DNA of 64,000 bases. It comes from JAAEPI01 sp965212145. Its GTDB lineage: Bacteria > Bacteroidota > Bacteroidia > Cytophagales > Cyclobacteriaceae. The notes under the pieces were generated by a model. It was not told where the DNA came from. It did no database searches and saw nothing but the letters and a program-made list of their open reading frames with translations. The translations under genes were made by a program, and so were the position numbers. Of the stretch, positions 44,093-53,858 are shown one piece after another; position 1 is the first letter of the stretch; every line of letters begins with the position of its first letter. The stretch spans positions 620,001-684,000 of the forward strand of contig CBDBUY010000009.1 of the NCBI GenBank assembly GCA_965212145.1, given 5' to 3'.

Positions 44093-45985
44093 TCAATACA
44101 ATACCCTAAATCTAAGCGTGCCAGCGATCTTTTTCAAATCTTTTTTGATACCTGGTTCATAGTCTTTGTCGATATCGGTGATTACATACCCGATGCTTTC
44201 GTTCGTTTTTAGGTACTGGCCTACAACGTTTATGTTGTGTTCTGCCAGCGTTCGGTTGATCTCAGCCAGCACGCCAGGCTCATTCTTGTGAATGTGCATA
44301 AAGCGGTGTGCATCCGTAAGGGCAGGTAAAGTAAGGTTCGGGAAATTCACACTATTGGCCGTGGAACCTCCGTTTATGTACTCTATGATTTTATTAGGAA
44401 CAAAGTCCGCAATATTCTCCTGAGCTTCTTCCGTGCTCCCACCGATATGAGGAGTAAGAATAGTATTTCGCTGACCTTTTAATTCGCTCTCAAATGGCTC
44501 GTCATTGTTCTTTGGTTCAGCTGGAAAAACATCTACACTGGAACCTCGTAATTTTCCGCTTTCCAGGGCATCATTCAATGCCTCGATATCTACCACGTGT
44601 CCACGGCTCAAGTTGATAAAGACAGCCCCCTCACGCATTAAGTCAAATTCCTTTTTCCCGATCAAGTTTTGATTTGACGAACGGCCATCCACATGTAAGG
44701 AAATAATGTCCGACTCCTGCAGCAGTGCCTTGAGTGATTTCATTTTTTGAGCATTGCCCAAAGCCAATTTCTCCTCCACGTCAAAATAACAGACGCGCAA
44801 TCCAAGCGCTTCCGCAAGAACCGATAATTGAGCCCCAATATTTCCGTAACCGACGATCCCTAAGGTCTTACCACGAACCTCTTGTGACCCCACGGCTGAT
44901 TTGTCCCATTTCCCTTCATGCATTGCACTCGATTTGTCAGGAATGCGGCGCATTAGCATGATCATTTGGGCAATGGCCAGTTCCACGACCGATCGGGTAT
45001 TCGAGAACGGCGCATTAAAAACCACAATACCTTTCTCTGTAGCTTTTTCAAGGTTTATCTGATTGGTCCCAATACAAAAAGCTCCGATGGCCATCAGCCG
45101 CTTCGCTTTCTCCAGCACCTTGGCCGTGATGTTTGTCTTGGACCTAATACATATAATATGGACATCCTCAATGACCTTCAGCAACTCATCTTCGCTCATC
45201 GCCGAAGTGTGATATTTCACCGAGTAACCTTCCGTTTTAAGTGTGTCGAAGGCATTGGTATGGATATTTTCCAGTACCAATACATTTATTCTATTCTTAG
45301 GGTAGGATAGCGCTCTGTCCATTTTATTTTCAAATAAAAAATCGTCAAGATTGGGTGCCTCATGGTCGGCATGAGCCAATACTTTTTCTCTTCTTACATT
45401 TTCGGTAAAGGCATAAAATTTATGCGCTAGCCCCGCTTGTCGGATTTCGTAATCAGTGAAACCGTCTCCGAGCACGAATACTTCACCTTCCAAATTTAGT
45501 TGACCAATCAACTCCGGCTTGCCATTATCTGTGCAGAGCGGATTGTTTTCGTCAAAACCAATGATAAATCCTTCTTCATTGTAAATGAAATCATTGGCAA
45601 AGACCTGTTCTCTCGCAATGCCGTACGGTTCTACAATCGGGGCAATAAAGTCTTTGAATCCACTGGAAACGATCAGGATATCCTTGCTGTATTTTCTGAC
45701 AAATTCCTTGTTCCTGATGAACGATTCAGACACTTGCTTTTCCAAGCGTTCAACAAGCAAAGGCAAGTGATCACGGTGTGCTTTGAGCAGTTCAATTCGC
45801 TTTTTTAGGGATTCCTGGAAGCCAATGTCCCCATTCATTCCCAGATCAGTGATTTGCTGAATCTTTTCAAGCGCCACTTTTCCTTCCTCGGAATCTGGTT
45901 GCGATATTTCACACAAAACATCCAGTGCTTCCACCTTGGTAAAGGTGCTATCAAAATCAATGATGTAGTGTTGCTTCTTTTCCAT
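44093..45985 (-). CDS. Fused phosphoserine phosphatase (SerB-like) and 3-phosphoglycerate dehydrogenase (SerA)
   Basis: From the ATG at 45985 the protein has 630 residues. The N-terminal third (1-220) is a HAD phosphatase: DFDSTFTKVEALDVL (Asp10, Asp12), VSSGFKDFI and LGDGFTDYEI. The remainder is a D-3-phosphoglycerate dehydrogenase with a Rossmann core VGYGNIGAQLSVLAEAL, IRSKTNITAKVLEKA, HIGGSTEEAQENIADFV, then a C-terminal ACT domain (MHIHKNEPGVLAEINR). The two halves are the first and last steps of serine synthesis; the middle enzyme, SerC, is not in the window. An upstream start (46027) would overlap the divergent gene. Confidence 0.88.
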   Translation of the reverse strand: MEKKQHYIIDFDSTFTKVEALDVLCEISQPDSEEGKVALEKIQQITDLGMNGDIGFQESLKKRIELLKAHRDHLPLLVERLEKQVSESFIRNKEFVRKYSKDILIVSSGFKDFIAPIVEPYGIAREQVFANDFIYNEEGFIIGFDENNPLCTDNGKPELIGQLNLEGEVFVLGDGFTDYEIRQAGLAHKFYAFTENVRREKVLAHADHEAPNLDDFLFENKMDRALSYPKNRINVLVLENIHTNAFDTLKTEGYSVKYHTSAMSEDELLKVIEDVHIICIRSKTNITAKVLEKAKRLMAIGAFCIGTNQINLEKATEKGIVVFNAPFSNTRSVVELAIAQMIMLMRRIPDKSSAMHEGKWDKSAVGSQEVRGKTLGIVGYGNIGAQLSVLAEALGLRVCYFDVEEKLALGNAQKMKSLKALLQESDIISLHVDGRSSNQNLIGKKEFDLMREGAVFINLSRGHVVDIEALNDALESGKLRGSSVDVFPAEPKNNDEPFESELKGQRNTILTPHIGGSTEEAQENIADFVPNKIIEYINGGSTANSVNFPNLTLPALTDAHRFMHIHKNEPGVLAEINRTLAEHNINVVGQYLKTNESIGYVITDIDKDYEPGIKKDLKKIAGTLRFRVLY

Positions 45986-46014
45986 AATTTCACCCACAAA
46001 CGAATTGGATAACG

Positions 46015-47262
46015 ATGCGTCGATCACAAGCTCTAATTTTTTTCCTTCTAATTAATGTTTCGGCTTTCCAAGCGTGGGGACAAACCTCCATGGCTCTTGA
46101 GGACAAGATCGATGGGATAGTTACGCAAGCCATCCAACAACAAGCATTTCCGGGGTGTGTTGTCTATGCAGCTCGCAAAGGAAAACCATTTTTCTTTAAA
46201 GCTTATGGTTACATGACATATGATAGCTTAAATCCCGTCCAAAAAACAACGATTTATGATCTGGCATCTGTCACGAAGGTTACGGCGGCCACTTTGGCGA
46301 TGATGAAGCTGTGGGAGGATAGTGTTATTCACTTGGATTCTGCACTCGGGAATTACGTGGATGGATATAAACCTGAGATAGCCAACTTGACCATCCGGGA
46401 GATGCTTGCTCATCAATCTGGTTTACCACCACACATTCAGCATTATGAAAAAGCCATGGATGGGAAAAAATGGAGAGACAGCACTTTTTTTAAGCGGGCA
46501 AAAGGAGATTACGATTTCCGGTTGGGAAGAAAATTATACGGGCATAAATCAATGTGGGACCTGATCAAAAGAAATATTAATGAGATTGAGCCTTTGCAGG
46601 AGAAGCGATACAAATATTCTGGACTCTTTTTTTATATAATTCCTGAGCTGGTACAACAAGTCACCGGCAAGGAATTCCATACATACTTATATGAGAATTT
46701 TTATCTCCCGATGGGAGCGAAGACGCTTGTGTTTAATCCATTGGATTACTTTGAGCACAGCGAAATAGCCCCGACAGAAGATGATCAGCTATTCAGAAAA
46801 GAAATAGTACACGGATTGGTTCATGACGAGGGAGCGGCCATGATGAGAGGGGTTTCTGGGAATGCAGGATTATTCGGAAACGCTGAGGACCTGGCCCGAG
46901 TTTGGCAAATGTTCCTGAATGATGGCATATATAAAGGCGGTCAATTCTTAAAACCGCAGACTGTATACTATTTCTCCAGTTTGCAATACCCCGAAAATAG
47001 TAACTATCGGGGGCTTGGATTCGATAAGCCCAAATTTGAGTATTCATTAGAGGAGTGCAACTATGCAGAATCCGCTAGTCCAAGAAGCTATGGTCATACA
47101 GGCTTTACCGGGATTATTGCGTGGGCTGATCCTGATGAAGATCTCTTATATATTTTCTTGTCGAACCGAGTCTACCCATCCAGGTCTCCAAACAAGTTGA
47201 AGGACATGGCTGTTCGCCCCCTGATTCACCAGGCTTTGTACGATTTTATTCAGGTTGAGTGA
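46015..47262 (+). CDS. Exported beta-lactamase-fold serine hydrolase
   Basis: The 415-residue protein has a signal peptide (ALIFFLLINVSAFQAWGQ). The class C-like catalytic motifs are S-x-x-K in LASVTKVTAATLAMM, Tyr in KYSGLFFY in place of YxN, and HTGFTG in place of KTG. This suits esterases and D-amino peptidases as well as beta-lactamases, so the substrate is unknown. Similar proteins occur as outer membrane or periplasmic peptidoglycan hydrolases. It is divergent from the SerB-SerA gene with a 29-base gap. Confidence 0.85.
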   Translation: MRRSQALIFFLLINVSAFQAWGQTSMALEDKIDGIVTQAIQQQAFPGCVVYAARKGKPFFFKAYGYMTYDSLNPVQKTTIYDLASVTKVTAATLAMMKLWEDSVIHLDSALGNYVDGYKPEIANLTIREMLAHQSGLPPHIQHYEKAMDGKKWRDSTFFKRAKGDYDFRLGRKLYGHKSMWDLIKRNINEIEPLQEKRYKYSGLFFYIIPELVQQVTGKEFHTYLYENFYLPMGAKTLVFNPLDYFEHSEIAPTEDDQLFRKEIVHGLVHDEGAAMMRGVSGNAGLFGNAEDLARVWQMFLNDGIYKGGQFLKPQTVYYFSSLQYPENSNYRGLGFDKPKFEYSLEECNYAESASPRSYGHTGFTGIIAWADPDEDLLYIFLSNRVYPSRSPNKLKDMAVRPLIHQALYDFIQVE

Positions 47263-47298
47263 ATTTTCACTAATGCCAGAAGAACTAAATCAATACTT

Positions 47299-47391
47299 TC
47301 AATTAGTTACTTGCTGATTTTCAATGACTTATCGTTCATATTGAAAATGTGGGTAAGTATTTTTTGGTATTTTTTCAATCTAACTAATTGA
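47299..47391. repeat. Nested inverted repeats upstream of the respiratory operon
   Basis: Outer arms TCAATTAGTTA (47299-47309) and TAACTAATTGA (47381-47391) are a perfect 11-base inverted repeat. Within them ATTTTCAAT (47317-47325) and ATTGAAAAT (47340-47348) form a perfect 9-base repeat. TTTCAAT also occurs three times (47297, 47319, 47373). They lie upstream of the promoter at 47459, so they are DNA elements (operators or cruciform) or a 3' structure of the preceding gene's transcript rather than the operon leader. Confidence 0.6.
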
Positions 47392-47410
47392 TAATTAAGT
47401 CATTAGATTG
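47376..47410. repeat. Second inverted repeat overlapping the first
   Basis: CAATCTAA (47376-47383) and TTAGATTG (47403-47410) are perfect 8-base arms. The left arm shares bases with the right arm of the 11-base repeat, so the two hairpins exclude each other. Confidence 0.5.
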
Positions 47411-47458
47411 GATTCTTTCAGAAAGTTGAAAAACCTCACATTGGGATTAAAATTGGAG

Positions 47459-47489
47459 TTGGTAAAACATCTCCGCAATGTTACATTTG
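47459..47489 (+). promoter_or_regulatory. Promoter of the alternative complex III and oxidase operon
   Basis: TTG (47459-47461), 20 bases, then TACATTTG (47482-47489): an exact fit to the Bacteroidota consensus. Transcription would start near 47496, which excludes the in-frame ATG at 47478 as actA start and leaves 47517 or 47538. Confidence 0.7.
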
Positions 47490-47537
47490 TACGCGATTGA
47501 TTCAGAATTGAATTTGATGTCGATTAAATCAACCTAC

Positions 47538-48842
47538 ATGACCCGAACTTTTCGCTGGTACGCCTTAATCCTGGCAATCCTTTTTTCGACTCCTACCATA
47601 CTCGCTCAAGATGCGGCAGAGTCTGCACCTGCTGAAGCCGAGGCTCCCGCAGGAGATGACGATGGTATTTCAACAGACGCAGCTGTTGTCTCAGCAGGTG
47701 AAGCTCTATTCAAGGCTAATTGTACTCAATGTCACCAAGTTCATAAGAAAGTAATTGGTCCGGCATTGGCTGGAGTGACAGATCGATTGGAAGTTTCCTG
47801 GTTGATTCCATGGATTAAGAATTCTCAAGCGGTCATTGCAAGTGGCGATGATTACGCAAATGAAATTTACGAGGAGTACGGTAAGACACAAATGCAGGCA
47901 TTTAGTCTCTCGGATGATGAGATCATGTCTATTCTCTCTTATATAAAGGTAGAAACCGCAAACCCTCCGGTCGAGGAGGTTGCCGTTGCAGCAGGAGGTG
48001 AGGGTGGTCAGGCCGTGGCAGCTGGCGGAGGTGATACTGGTTATTTAACAGCAGTAATGATCGTCTTGATCGTGGTGCTAGTTTTAATACTAGTTGTCCT
48101 TGGATTGATTGTTTCGGTCATCACCAAATACTTAAAAGACAAAGGAGATATCGATCCTGTGGATGCTGAGATCGTAGATCAGCGAATCGATATGATGGCG
48201 TTCTTCAAAAGCAATGCCTTCCTCGGTACGGTTGTGTTCTTCTTTACAGCGATCGTTCTGAAAACTCTGATCGATGGAGCTTTTACCATAGGAGTTCAAC
48301 AAGGTTACCAGCCATCTCAACCAATTAATTTCTCTCATAAGATTCACGCTGGACAATATGAGATTGATTGCAATTACTGTCACACTGGAGTCAGGAAAGC
48401 AAAGTCCGCAAACATTCCGTCTGCAAACATTTGTATGAACTGCCATTCAGAAATCAAGAAGGAGTCCTCTGAGATTCAGAAAATTTATGCCGCGGTTGAT
48501 TACGATCCGGATACAAAAGAATACGGCTCTGACACCAGACCAATTGAGTGGGTGAGGATTCACAATCTACCTGACCTAGCTTACTTCAATCATTCACAAC
48601 ACGTGGAGGTAGCCGAATTGGAGTGTCAAACCTGTCATGGCCCAATAGAAGAAATGGACGTAGTTTATCAATACTCCAACCTGACAATGGGATGGTGTAT
48701 CAATTGCCATAGAGATACAGAAGTGAATACGAAGGATAATGCCTATTACGATAAACTTGTGAAACTCCATAAGGAGAAGAGCAAGGAGCCGATGAAAGTA
48801 GAGGATATAGGTGGTTTAGAATGTGCTAAGTGTCATTATTAA
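47538..48842 (+). CDS. actA: Alternative complex III subunit ActA, fused cytochrome c and pentahaem domains
   Basis: The 434-residue protein (start 47538 chosen by the signal peptide MTRTFRWYALILAILFSTPT; 47517 is possible) carries electrons in the menaquinol:cytochrome c oxidoreductase. After the signal and an acidic stretch is a single-haem domain (CTQCH), a membrane helix (about 170-200), a second helix near 230-250 and a pentahaem domain with CNYCH, CMNCH, CQTCH, CINCH and CAKCH, ending in CHY. That is six haem motifs. It heads the operon with ActB next, 18 bases on. Confidence 0.92.
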   Translation: MTRTFRWYALILAILFSTPTILAQDAAESAPAEAEAPAGDDDGISTDAAVVSAGEALFKANCTQCHQVHKKVIGPALAGVTDRLEVSWLIPWIKNSQAVIASGDDYANEIYEEYGKTQMQAFSLSDDEIMSILSYIKVETANPPVEEVAVAAGGEGGQAVAAGGGDTGYLTAVMIVLIVVLVLILVVLGLIVSVITKYLKDKGDIDPVDAEIVDQRIDMMAFFKSNAFLGTVVFFFTAIVLKTLIDGAFTIGVQQGYQPSQPINFSHKIHAGQYEIDCNYCHTGVRKAKSANIPSANICMNCHSEIKKESSEIQKIYAAVDYDPDTKEYGSDTRPIEWVRIHNLPDLAYFNHSQHVEVAELECQTCHGPIEEMDVVYQYSNLTMGWCINCHRDTEVNTKDNAYYDKLVKLHKEKSKEPMKVEDIGGLECAKCHY

Positions 48843-48860
48843 AATTTGCACTGACCTAAT

Positions 48861-51800
48861 ATGAGCGAGACAAAACAATACTGGAAAGGGTTAGAACAAT
48901 TAGCTAACACACCTGATTTTCAGGAACGTGCGAATAAAGAATTTGCTGAATACTTGCCGATCAAAGGTGGGGGAGAGCAAGACGAGCCTTCTAGAAGGGA
49001 TTTCTTGAAAATGATGGGCTTCAGCATGGCAGCTGTTTCATTAGCGGCTTGTGAAGCGCCAATCAGAAAAGCGATTCCTTATGTCAACAAACCTGTTGAC
49101 GTTGATCCTAGTGTTCCAAATTATTACGCATCTACTTTCATCAGTGGAAGTGATGTGACGAGTGTAGTCGTAAAAACGAGAGAAGGTCGTCCAATCAAGG
49201 TGGACGCCAATGATTTATCGCCTCTTGGAGCTGGTACAACCCCTCAAATTGAGGCTTCAGTTTTATCGCTTTATGACAAGCAGAGATTAGAAGGGCCCTT
49301 CAGTGGAGGAAAGCAAACCACATGGGCTGAAATTGATTCCAAAATAAAAGCTGGCATTGCTAGCTGCCGCAAGGTGGTTTTGGTCAGCCACTCGGTAAGT
49401 AGCCCGAGCACTCAAAAAGTCATTGATCAAATGTTAGCAGCGAATCCAAATATGGAGCATGTTGCTTACGATGCGATTTCAATGAGTGGCACATTAGATG
49501 CCTATGAAAAGGCTACTGGAAACCGTGCATTCCCACTTCACGATTTCTCTAAAGCCAAAACTATTGTCTCGTTTGGTGCTGACTTTTTAGGTAGTTGGCC
49601 AAATGCTCCACTTCATCAAAAACAATTTGCCGAGACTCGAAAGTTGAATTTTGGTAAAAAGGACATGTCCCGTCTGTATTCGTTCGAGACGCTTCTTTCA
49701 CTGACTGGATCGAACGCTGACTACAGAACTCCTATTAAACCATCTGAAGAAGGAGCGTATGTTGCCAACCTGTATAATCTGGTAGCATCCAAAACAGGAG
49801 GAGCTTCAGTAGGTGCACCCGCGATTTCTGATAAAGTGAATTTAGAGAAAGCAGCAAAAGATTTGGTTGCAGCCAAAGGAGCTTCAATCGTAGCGTCGGG
49901 ATCTAACGATACGGACATTCAGACACTGATCATTGGCATTAACCAAATGCTCGGTAGCTATGGAGCGACAATAGATACCGGCAAATCGGTTAAGACGCGA
50001 CAAGGAAATGACAAGTCCATGGCCAAAGCCATTTCAGACCTTAAGTCAGGTGCGGCCGATGGTGTGATTTTATACAACTGTAATCCAGTATATGATCATC
50101 CAATGGGAGCGGATCTGGCCAGTTCCATTGCCAAAGCCAAACTATCTGTTTCAACAACTGATAGGTTTGATGAGACGGCTGAGGTGGTTCAGTACCTGGC
50201 ACCTGATCACAATTATTTGGAATCATGGAATGATTTTGAACCAGTGACTGGACATTTGTCCCTATCACAACCGACCATTCGAAATATTTTCGATACGCGT
50301 CAGGCCCAGGATTCCTTCTTACAATGGACAGGGTCAAATAAGACTTATCTCGATTTACTTAAAGAAAACTGGCAGGAAGTTTACGCTTCTGCGTCCGGAT
50401 ACAAGAATTTTCAACATTTCTGGGATAGTACGCTGCAAAGTGGCGTTTACGCTCAGGAAATGACGTCCGAGGCTGCTTCAGTTTCAGTAGATGCCGCCTC
50501 TGCGGCCTCCAATTTTGGTGGGAAATCATCAGGAATGGAGTTGGTCGTTTACCAAAGTGCCGCGATTGGCGATGGAAGACAAGCCAATAACCCATGGCTT
50601 CAAGAGATGCCCGATCCGATCACAAAGGCATGCTGGGATAATTACTTCACCATTTCGCCGATCGATGCTGATGGTAAGTATGATTACGACTCGGGTCCAA
50701 TGCTTGCGAAAACAGCGACGTTGACTGTAGGTAATAAAACGGTAACTGCTCCGGTCATTCCTCAGCCTGGTCAAGCCCCAGGTACAATCGGATTGGCTTT
50801 AGGTTATGGAAGAACGGCTGCTGGCAAAGTGGCAGATGGGGTTGGTGTCAATGCCTACCCATTATTGCCTGTCAAAAAAGGAAATGTTAAGTTCTCTGTC
50901 TCGGGAGCTAGTTTATCTGAAGCGAACGGAACTCATAGAGTTGCTCAAACTCAGACAAGTCAAACGTACATGGATCGCGGAAACGTGGTACAAGAGACGA
51001 CTTTAAAAGAATTTAAGAAAGACGCTTTCGCTGGGGCAGATGGGATGAAAATCACTTCTTTATCCGGGGAAAAGCATCCATATGCAGTTTCACTTTGGGA
51101 AGGTCATGAATATGCCAATCACCATTGGGGAATGGCAGTGGATATGAATGCCTGTAATGGATGCGGCGCATGCACAATTGCTTGTCAAACGGAAAATAAT
51201 ATTCCGGTAGTTGGTAAAGCAGAGGTGCTGAATCGAAGAGAAATGCATTGGATCAGAATTGATCGCTATTTCTCTCACAATCCTGAGGATCTTACCGAGA
51301 GTCAGAAAAACGCCAGGTCATTTACTAAGCCAGAATTTGCCGCTGCAGTGAATCCTGAGGTGACATTCCAGCCTATGATGTGTCAGCAATGTAACAGTGC
51401 TCCTTGTGAGACTGTTTGTCCAGTTGCGGCCACAACTCATAGCAGTGAAGGATTGAATCAAATGACCTATAACAGATGTGTTGGAACAAGATATTGTGCC
51501 AATAACTGTCCTTATAAAGTCAGAAGATTTAACTGGTTCAAGTATCATGACAATGAGCAGTTCCCTGAGAACACCTCAATGAACAATGATCTAGGTAAGA
51601 TGGTATTGAACCCAGATGTAACTGTAAGGTCTCGTGGGGTTATGGAAAAATGTTCTTTCTGTGTGCAGCGAATCCAATCAGGAAAGCTAGCAGCCAAGAA
51701 AGATGGAAGAAGACCAAAAGACGGAGAAATCAAGACAGCTTGTATGTCTGCATGTTCGGCGGGAGCAATCACGTTTGGAGACATGAAAGACAAGTCAAGT

Positions 51801-51962
51801 GCGGTTTCGAAGCTTCTAAATATTGAGAGCAAGCCAAAAATGGTGGAAGCTCAAAATCCTAGAGCATATCATGTGCTGGAGGAATTGAGAGTGATGCCGA
51901 ATGTGTGGTATTTGAGAAAGGTTAGAAATAAAGACGAACAAAAAGATAAAGCAGAAGCCTAA
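48861..51962 (+). CDS. actB: Alternative complex III subunit ActB, molybdopterin-fold and iron-sulphur protein
   Basis: The 1033-residue protein has a Tat-like N-terminus (SRRDFLKMMGFSMAAVS) followed by Cys, so it may be exported and lipid-anchored. Residues 60-740 follow the molybdopterin oxidoreductase fold but are known to have lost the cofactor in this family. The C-terminal part has CNGCGACTIAC, CQQCNSAPCETVC, CVGTRYCANNC and CSFCVQRI..CMSAC, the ligands for three [4Fe-4S] and one [3Fe-4S] cluster. It passes electrons from quinol towards ActA and ActE. actC overlaps by one base. Confidence 0.93.
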   Translation: MSETKQYWKGLEQLANTPDFQERANKEFAEYLPIKGGGEQDEPSRRDFLKMMGFSMAAVSLAACEAPIRKAIPYVNKPVDVDPSVPNYYASTFISGSDVTSVVVKTREGRPIKVDANDLSPLGAGTTPQIEASVLSLYDKQRLEGPFSGGKQTTWAEIDSKIKAGIASCRKVVLVSHSVSSPSTQKVIDQMLAANPNMEHVAYDAISMSGTLDAYEKATGNRAFPLHDFSKAKTIVSFGADFLGSWPNAPLHQKQFAETRKLNFGKKDMSRLYSFETLLSLTGSNADYRTPIKPSEEGAYVANLYNLVASKTGGASVGAPAISDKVNLEKAAKDLVAAKGASIVASGSNDTDIQTLIIGINQMLGSYGATIDTGKSVKTRQGNDKSMAKAISDLKSGAADGVILYNCNPVYDHPMGADLASSIAKAKLSVSTTDRFDETAEVVQYLAPDHNYLESWNDFEPVTGHLSLSQPTIRNIFDTRQAQDSFLQWTGSNKTYLDLLKENWQEVYASASGYKNFQHFWDSTLQSGVYAQEMTSEAASVSVDAASAASNFGGKSSGMELVVYQSAAIGDGRQANNPWLQEMPDPITKACWDNYFTISPIDADGKYDYDSGPMLAKTATLTVGNKTVTAPVIPQPGQAPGTIGLALGYGRTAAGKVADGVGVNAYPLLPVKKGNVKFSVSGASLSEANGTHRVAQTQTSQTYMDRGNVVQETTLKEFKKDAFAGADGMKITSLSGEKHPYAVSLWEGHEYANHHWGMAVDMNACNGCGACTIACQTENNIPVVGKAEVLNRREMHWIRIDRYFSHNPEDLTESQKNARSFTKPEFAAAVNPEVTFQPMMCQQCNSAPCETVCPVAATTHSSEGLNQMTYNRCVGTRYCANNCPYKVRRFNWFKYHDNEQFPENTSMNNDLGKMVLNPDVTVRSRGVMEKCSFCVQRIQSGKLAAKKDGRRPKDGEIKTACMSACSAGAITFGDMKDKSSAVSKLLNIESKPKMVEAQNPRAYHVLEELRVMPNVWYLRKVRNKDEQKDKAEA

Positions 51963-53326
51963 TGAGTAGTGCTGAATCAGTAATTCGAGATCCATTAATT
52001 ACCGGAGGTAAAACCCTCCATGATGTCACAGAAGACATTGTCGGACGGGTAGAGGAAAAACCATCACCAACTTGGATGATGGCCATGGCGGTTTCTTTGG
52101 GACTGCTGGCGGTAGGATTGTATGCAGTTTATCTGCTGCTTTGGCATGGAATCGGAATGTGGGGCTTGAACAAGACAGTAGGATGGGCTTGGGATATCAC
52201 CAACTTTGTTTGGTGGGTAGGTATCGGTCACGCTGGAACGTTGATTTCGGCGATTTTGCTGCTCTTCCGTCAGAGATGGAGAATGTCAATTAACAGAGCT
52301 GCAGAAGCGATGACTATTTTCGCTGTAATCTGTGCAGCCTTGTTCCCACTTCTTCACACGGGTCGTCCTTGGCTGGCGATGTATTGGATGTTTCCATTGC
52401 CAAATACGTTTGGGTCATTATGGGTGAACTTTAACTCGCCATTGCTTTGGGATGTATTTGCGATTTCAACTTACTTCTCGGTATCCCTTGTATTCTGGTA
52501 TATCGGTTTGATTCCTGATTTCGCTACGATAAGAGACCGAGCTAAAAACAAAATATCAAAAGCCATCTATGGAACACTAAGTTTCGGATGGACGGGAGGC
52601 GCCAAAACATGGTCTCATTATGAGACTGTTGCATTGGTTTTAGCAGGATTAGCAACTCCACTAGTACTTTCAGTTCACACCATTGTATCCTTTGACTTTG
52701 CTACATCGGTTATTCCGGGATGGCACACCACGATCTTCCCGCCATACTTTGTTGCCGGGGCGATCTTCTCAGGATTTGCGATGGTTTTGACTTTGCTTCT
52801 CGTGACCAGAAAGGTTTACAAGCTTGAGGATTACATTACTATCCAGCACATTGAGATGATGAATATTGTGATCATTGTCACTGGCTCGATAGTAGGTGTG
52901 GCATACATCACAGAGTTCTTTATTGCGTGGTATTCTGGCGTAGAGGCTGAATATTATGCATTCTTGAATAGAGCTTCAGGTCCATACTGGTGGGCATATT
53001 GGTCAATGATGACATGTAATGTTATTTCGCCTCAGCTATTCTGGTTTAAGAAAATCAGAACGAATTTGGCGGCCACATTCATTATTTCAATCATTGTAAA
53101 CATTGGAATGTGGTTCGAGCGATTTGTAATCATTGTGACATCACTGCACAGAGATTTCTTGCCTTCAAGTTGGGCAATGTTCTACCCTAAGCCAGTGGAT
53201 ATTGGGGTTTATATATTCTCCTTTGGCGTATTCTTCACGGCGTTCTTCCTGTTCGCGAAGTTCTTCCCAGTGATCAACATTGCCGAGGTGAAAAGTATTT
53301 TGAAACAAACCGGAGAGAAAAAATAA
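51962..53326 (+). CDS. actC: Alternative complex III subunit ActC, NrfD-like quinol-binding membrane protein
   Basis: The 454-residue protein is very hydrophobic, with about ten membrane helices and NrfD/PsrC features: WWVGIGHAGTLISAILLLFRQRW and HTGRPWLAMYWMFPLP. It gives the quinol site of the complex. The start shares a base with the actB stop (TAATG), so translation is coupled. Confidence 0.93.
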   Translation: MSSAESVIRDPLITGGKTLHDVTEDIVGRVEEKPSPTWMMAMAVSLGLLAVGLYAVYLLLWHGIGMWGLNKTVGWAWDITNFVWWVGIGHAGTLISAILLLFRQRWRMSINRAAEAMTIFAVICAALFPLLHTGRPWLAMYWMFPLPNTFGSLWVNFNSPLLWDVFAISTYFSVSLVFWYIGLIPDFATIRDRAKNKISKAIYGTLSFGWTGGAKTWSHYETVALVLAGLATPLVLSVHTIVSFDFATSVIPGWHTTIFPPYFVAGAIFSGFAMVLTLLLVTRKVYKLEDYITIQHIEMMNIVIIVTGSIVGVAYITEFFIAWYSGVEAEYYAFLNRASGPYWWAYWSMMTCNVISPQLFWFKKIRTNLAATFIISIIVNIGMWFERFVIIVTSLHRDFLPSSWAMFYPKPVDIGVYIFSFGVFFTAFFLFAKFFPVINIAEVKSILKQTGEKK

Positions 53327-53330
53327 TAAG

Positions 53331-53858
53331 ATGTCTAGCGGAACAAACTACGTATTGGGTGTCTATGAGGATGAGGACGTGTTGCTTGACGCGATACGCA
53401 AGGTAAGAGCAGATGGAGTCAAAATAGAAGAGGTTTATTCTCCATTTCCGGTTCACGGAATTGAAGACGCATTGGGATATAAAAGATCCTGGTTATCCAT
53501 AGCGGCATTTATGTTCGGTATGCTAGGAACGTCTCTTGCACTCACCATGCAAATTGGTATGATGGGATTGGATTGGCCTATGATCATAGGAGGCAAGGAC
53601 TTCATTCCCTTCCCGTCATTTATTCCTGTGACTTTTGAAATGACAGTTCTTTTGGCTGCATTCGGAATGGTGGGTACATTCTTCACTATTTCGAACTTGA
53701 AACCATGGGGAAGACCAAGGATTTATGACATAAGGATTACAGATGATAAGCATGTAATGGCCATTGATTTGGACACAAATTCTAAATCTGAGTCTGAGAT
53801 TAAAAGCATCGTTCAAGCGAGTGGTGCATCTGAGGTTAACAATAAAGCATTTGAATAA
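53331..53858 (+). CDS. actD: Alternative complex III subunit ActD (DUF3341)
   Basis: The 175-residue protein has the DUF3341 pattern: LGVYEDEDVLLDAIRKVRAD, then YSPFPVHGIEDALGYKRSWL and two membrane helices (about 54-76 and 98-118), and a cytoplasmic tail. It is a structural subunit of the complex. It is preceded by actC after 4 bases, and actE shares a base with its stop. Confidence 0.92.
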   Translation: MSSGTNYVLGVYEDEDVLLDAIRKVRADGVKIEEVYSPFPVHGIEDALGYKRSWLSIAAFMFGMLGTSLALTMQIGMMGLDWPMIIGGKDFIPFPSFIPVTFEMTVLLAAFGMVGTFFTISNLKPWGRPRIYDIRITDDKHVMAIDLDTNSKSESEIKSIVQASGASEVNNKAFE

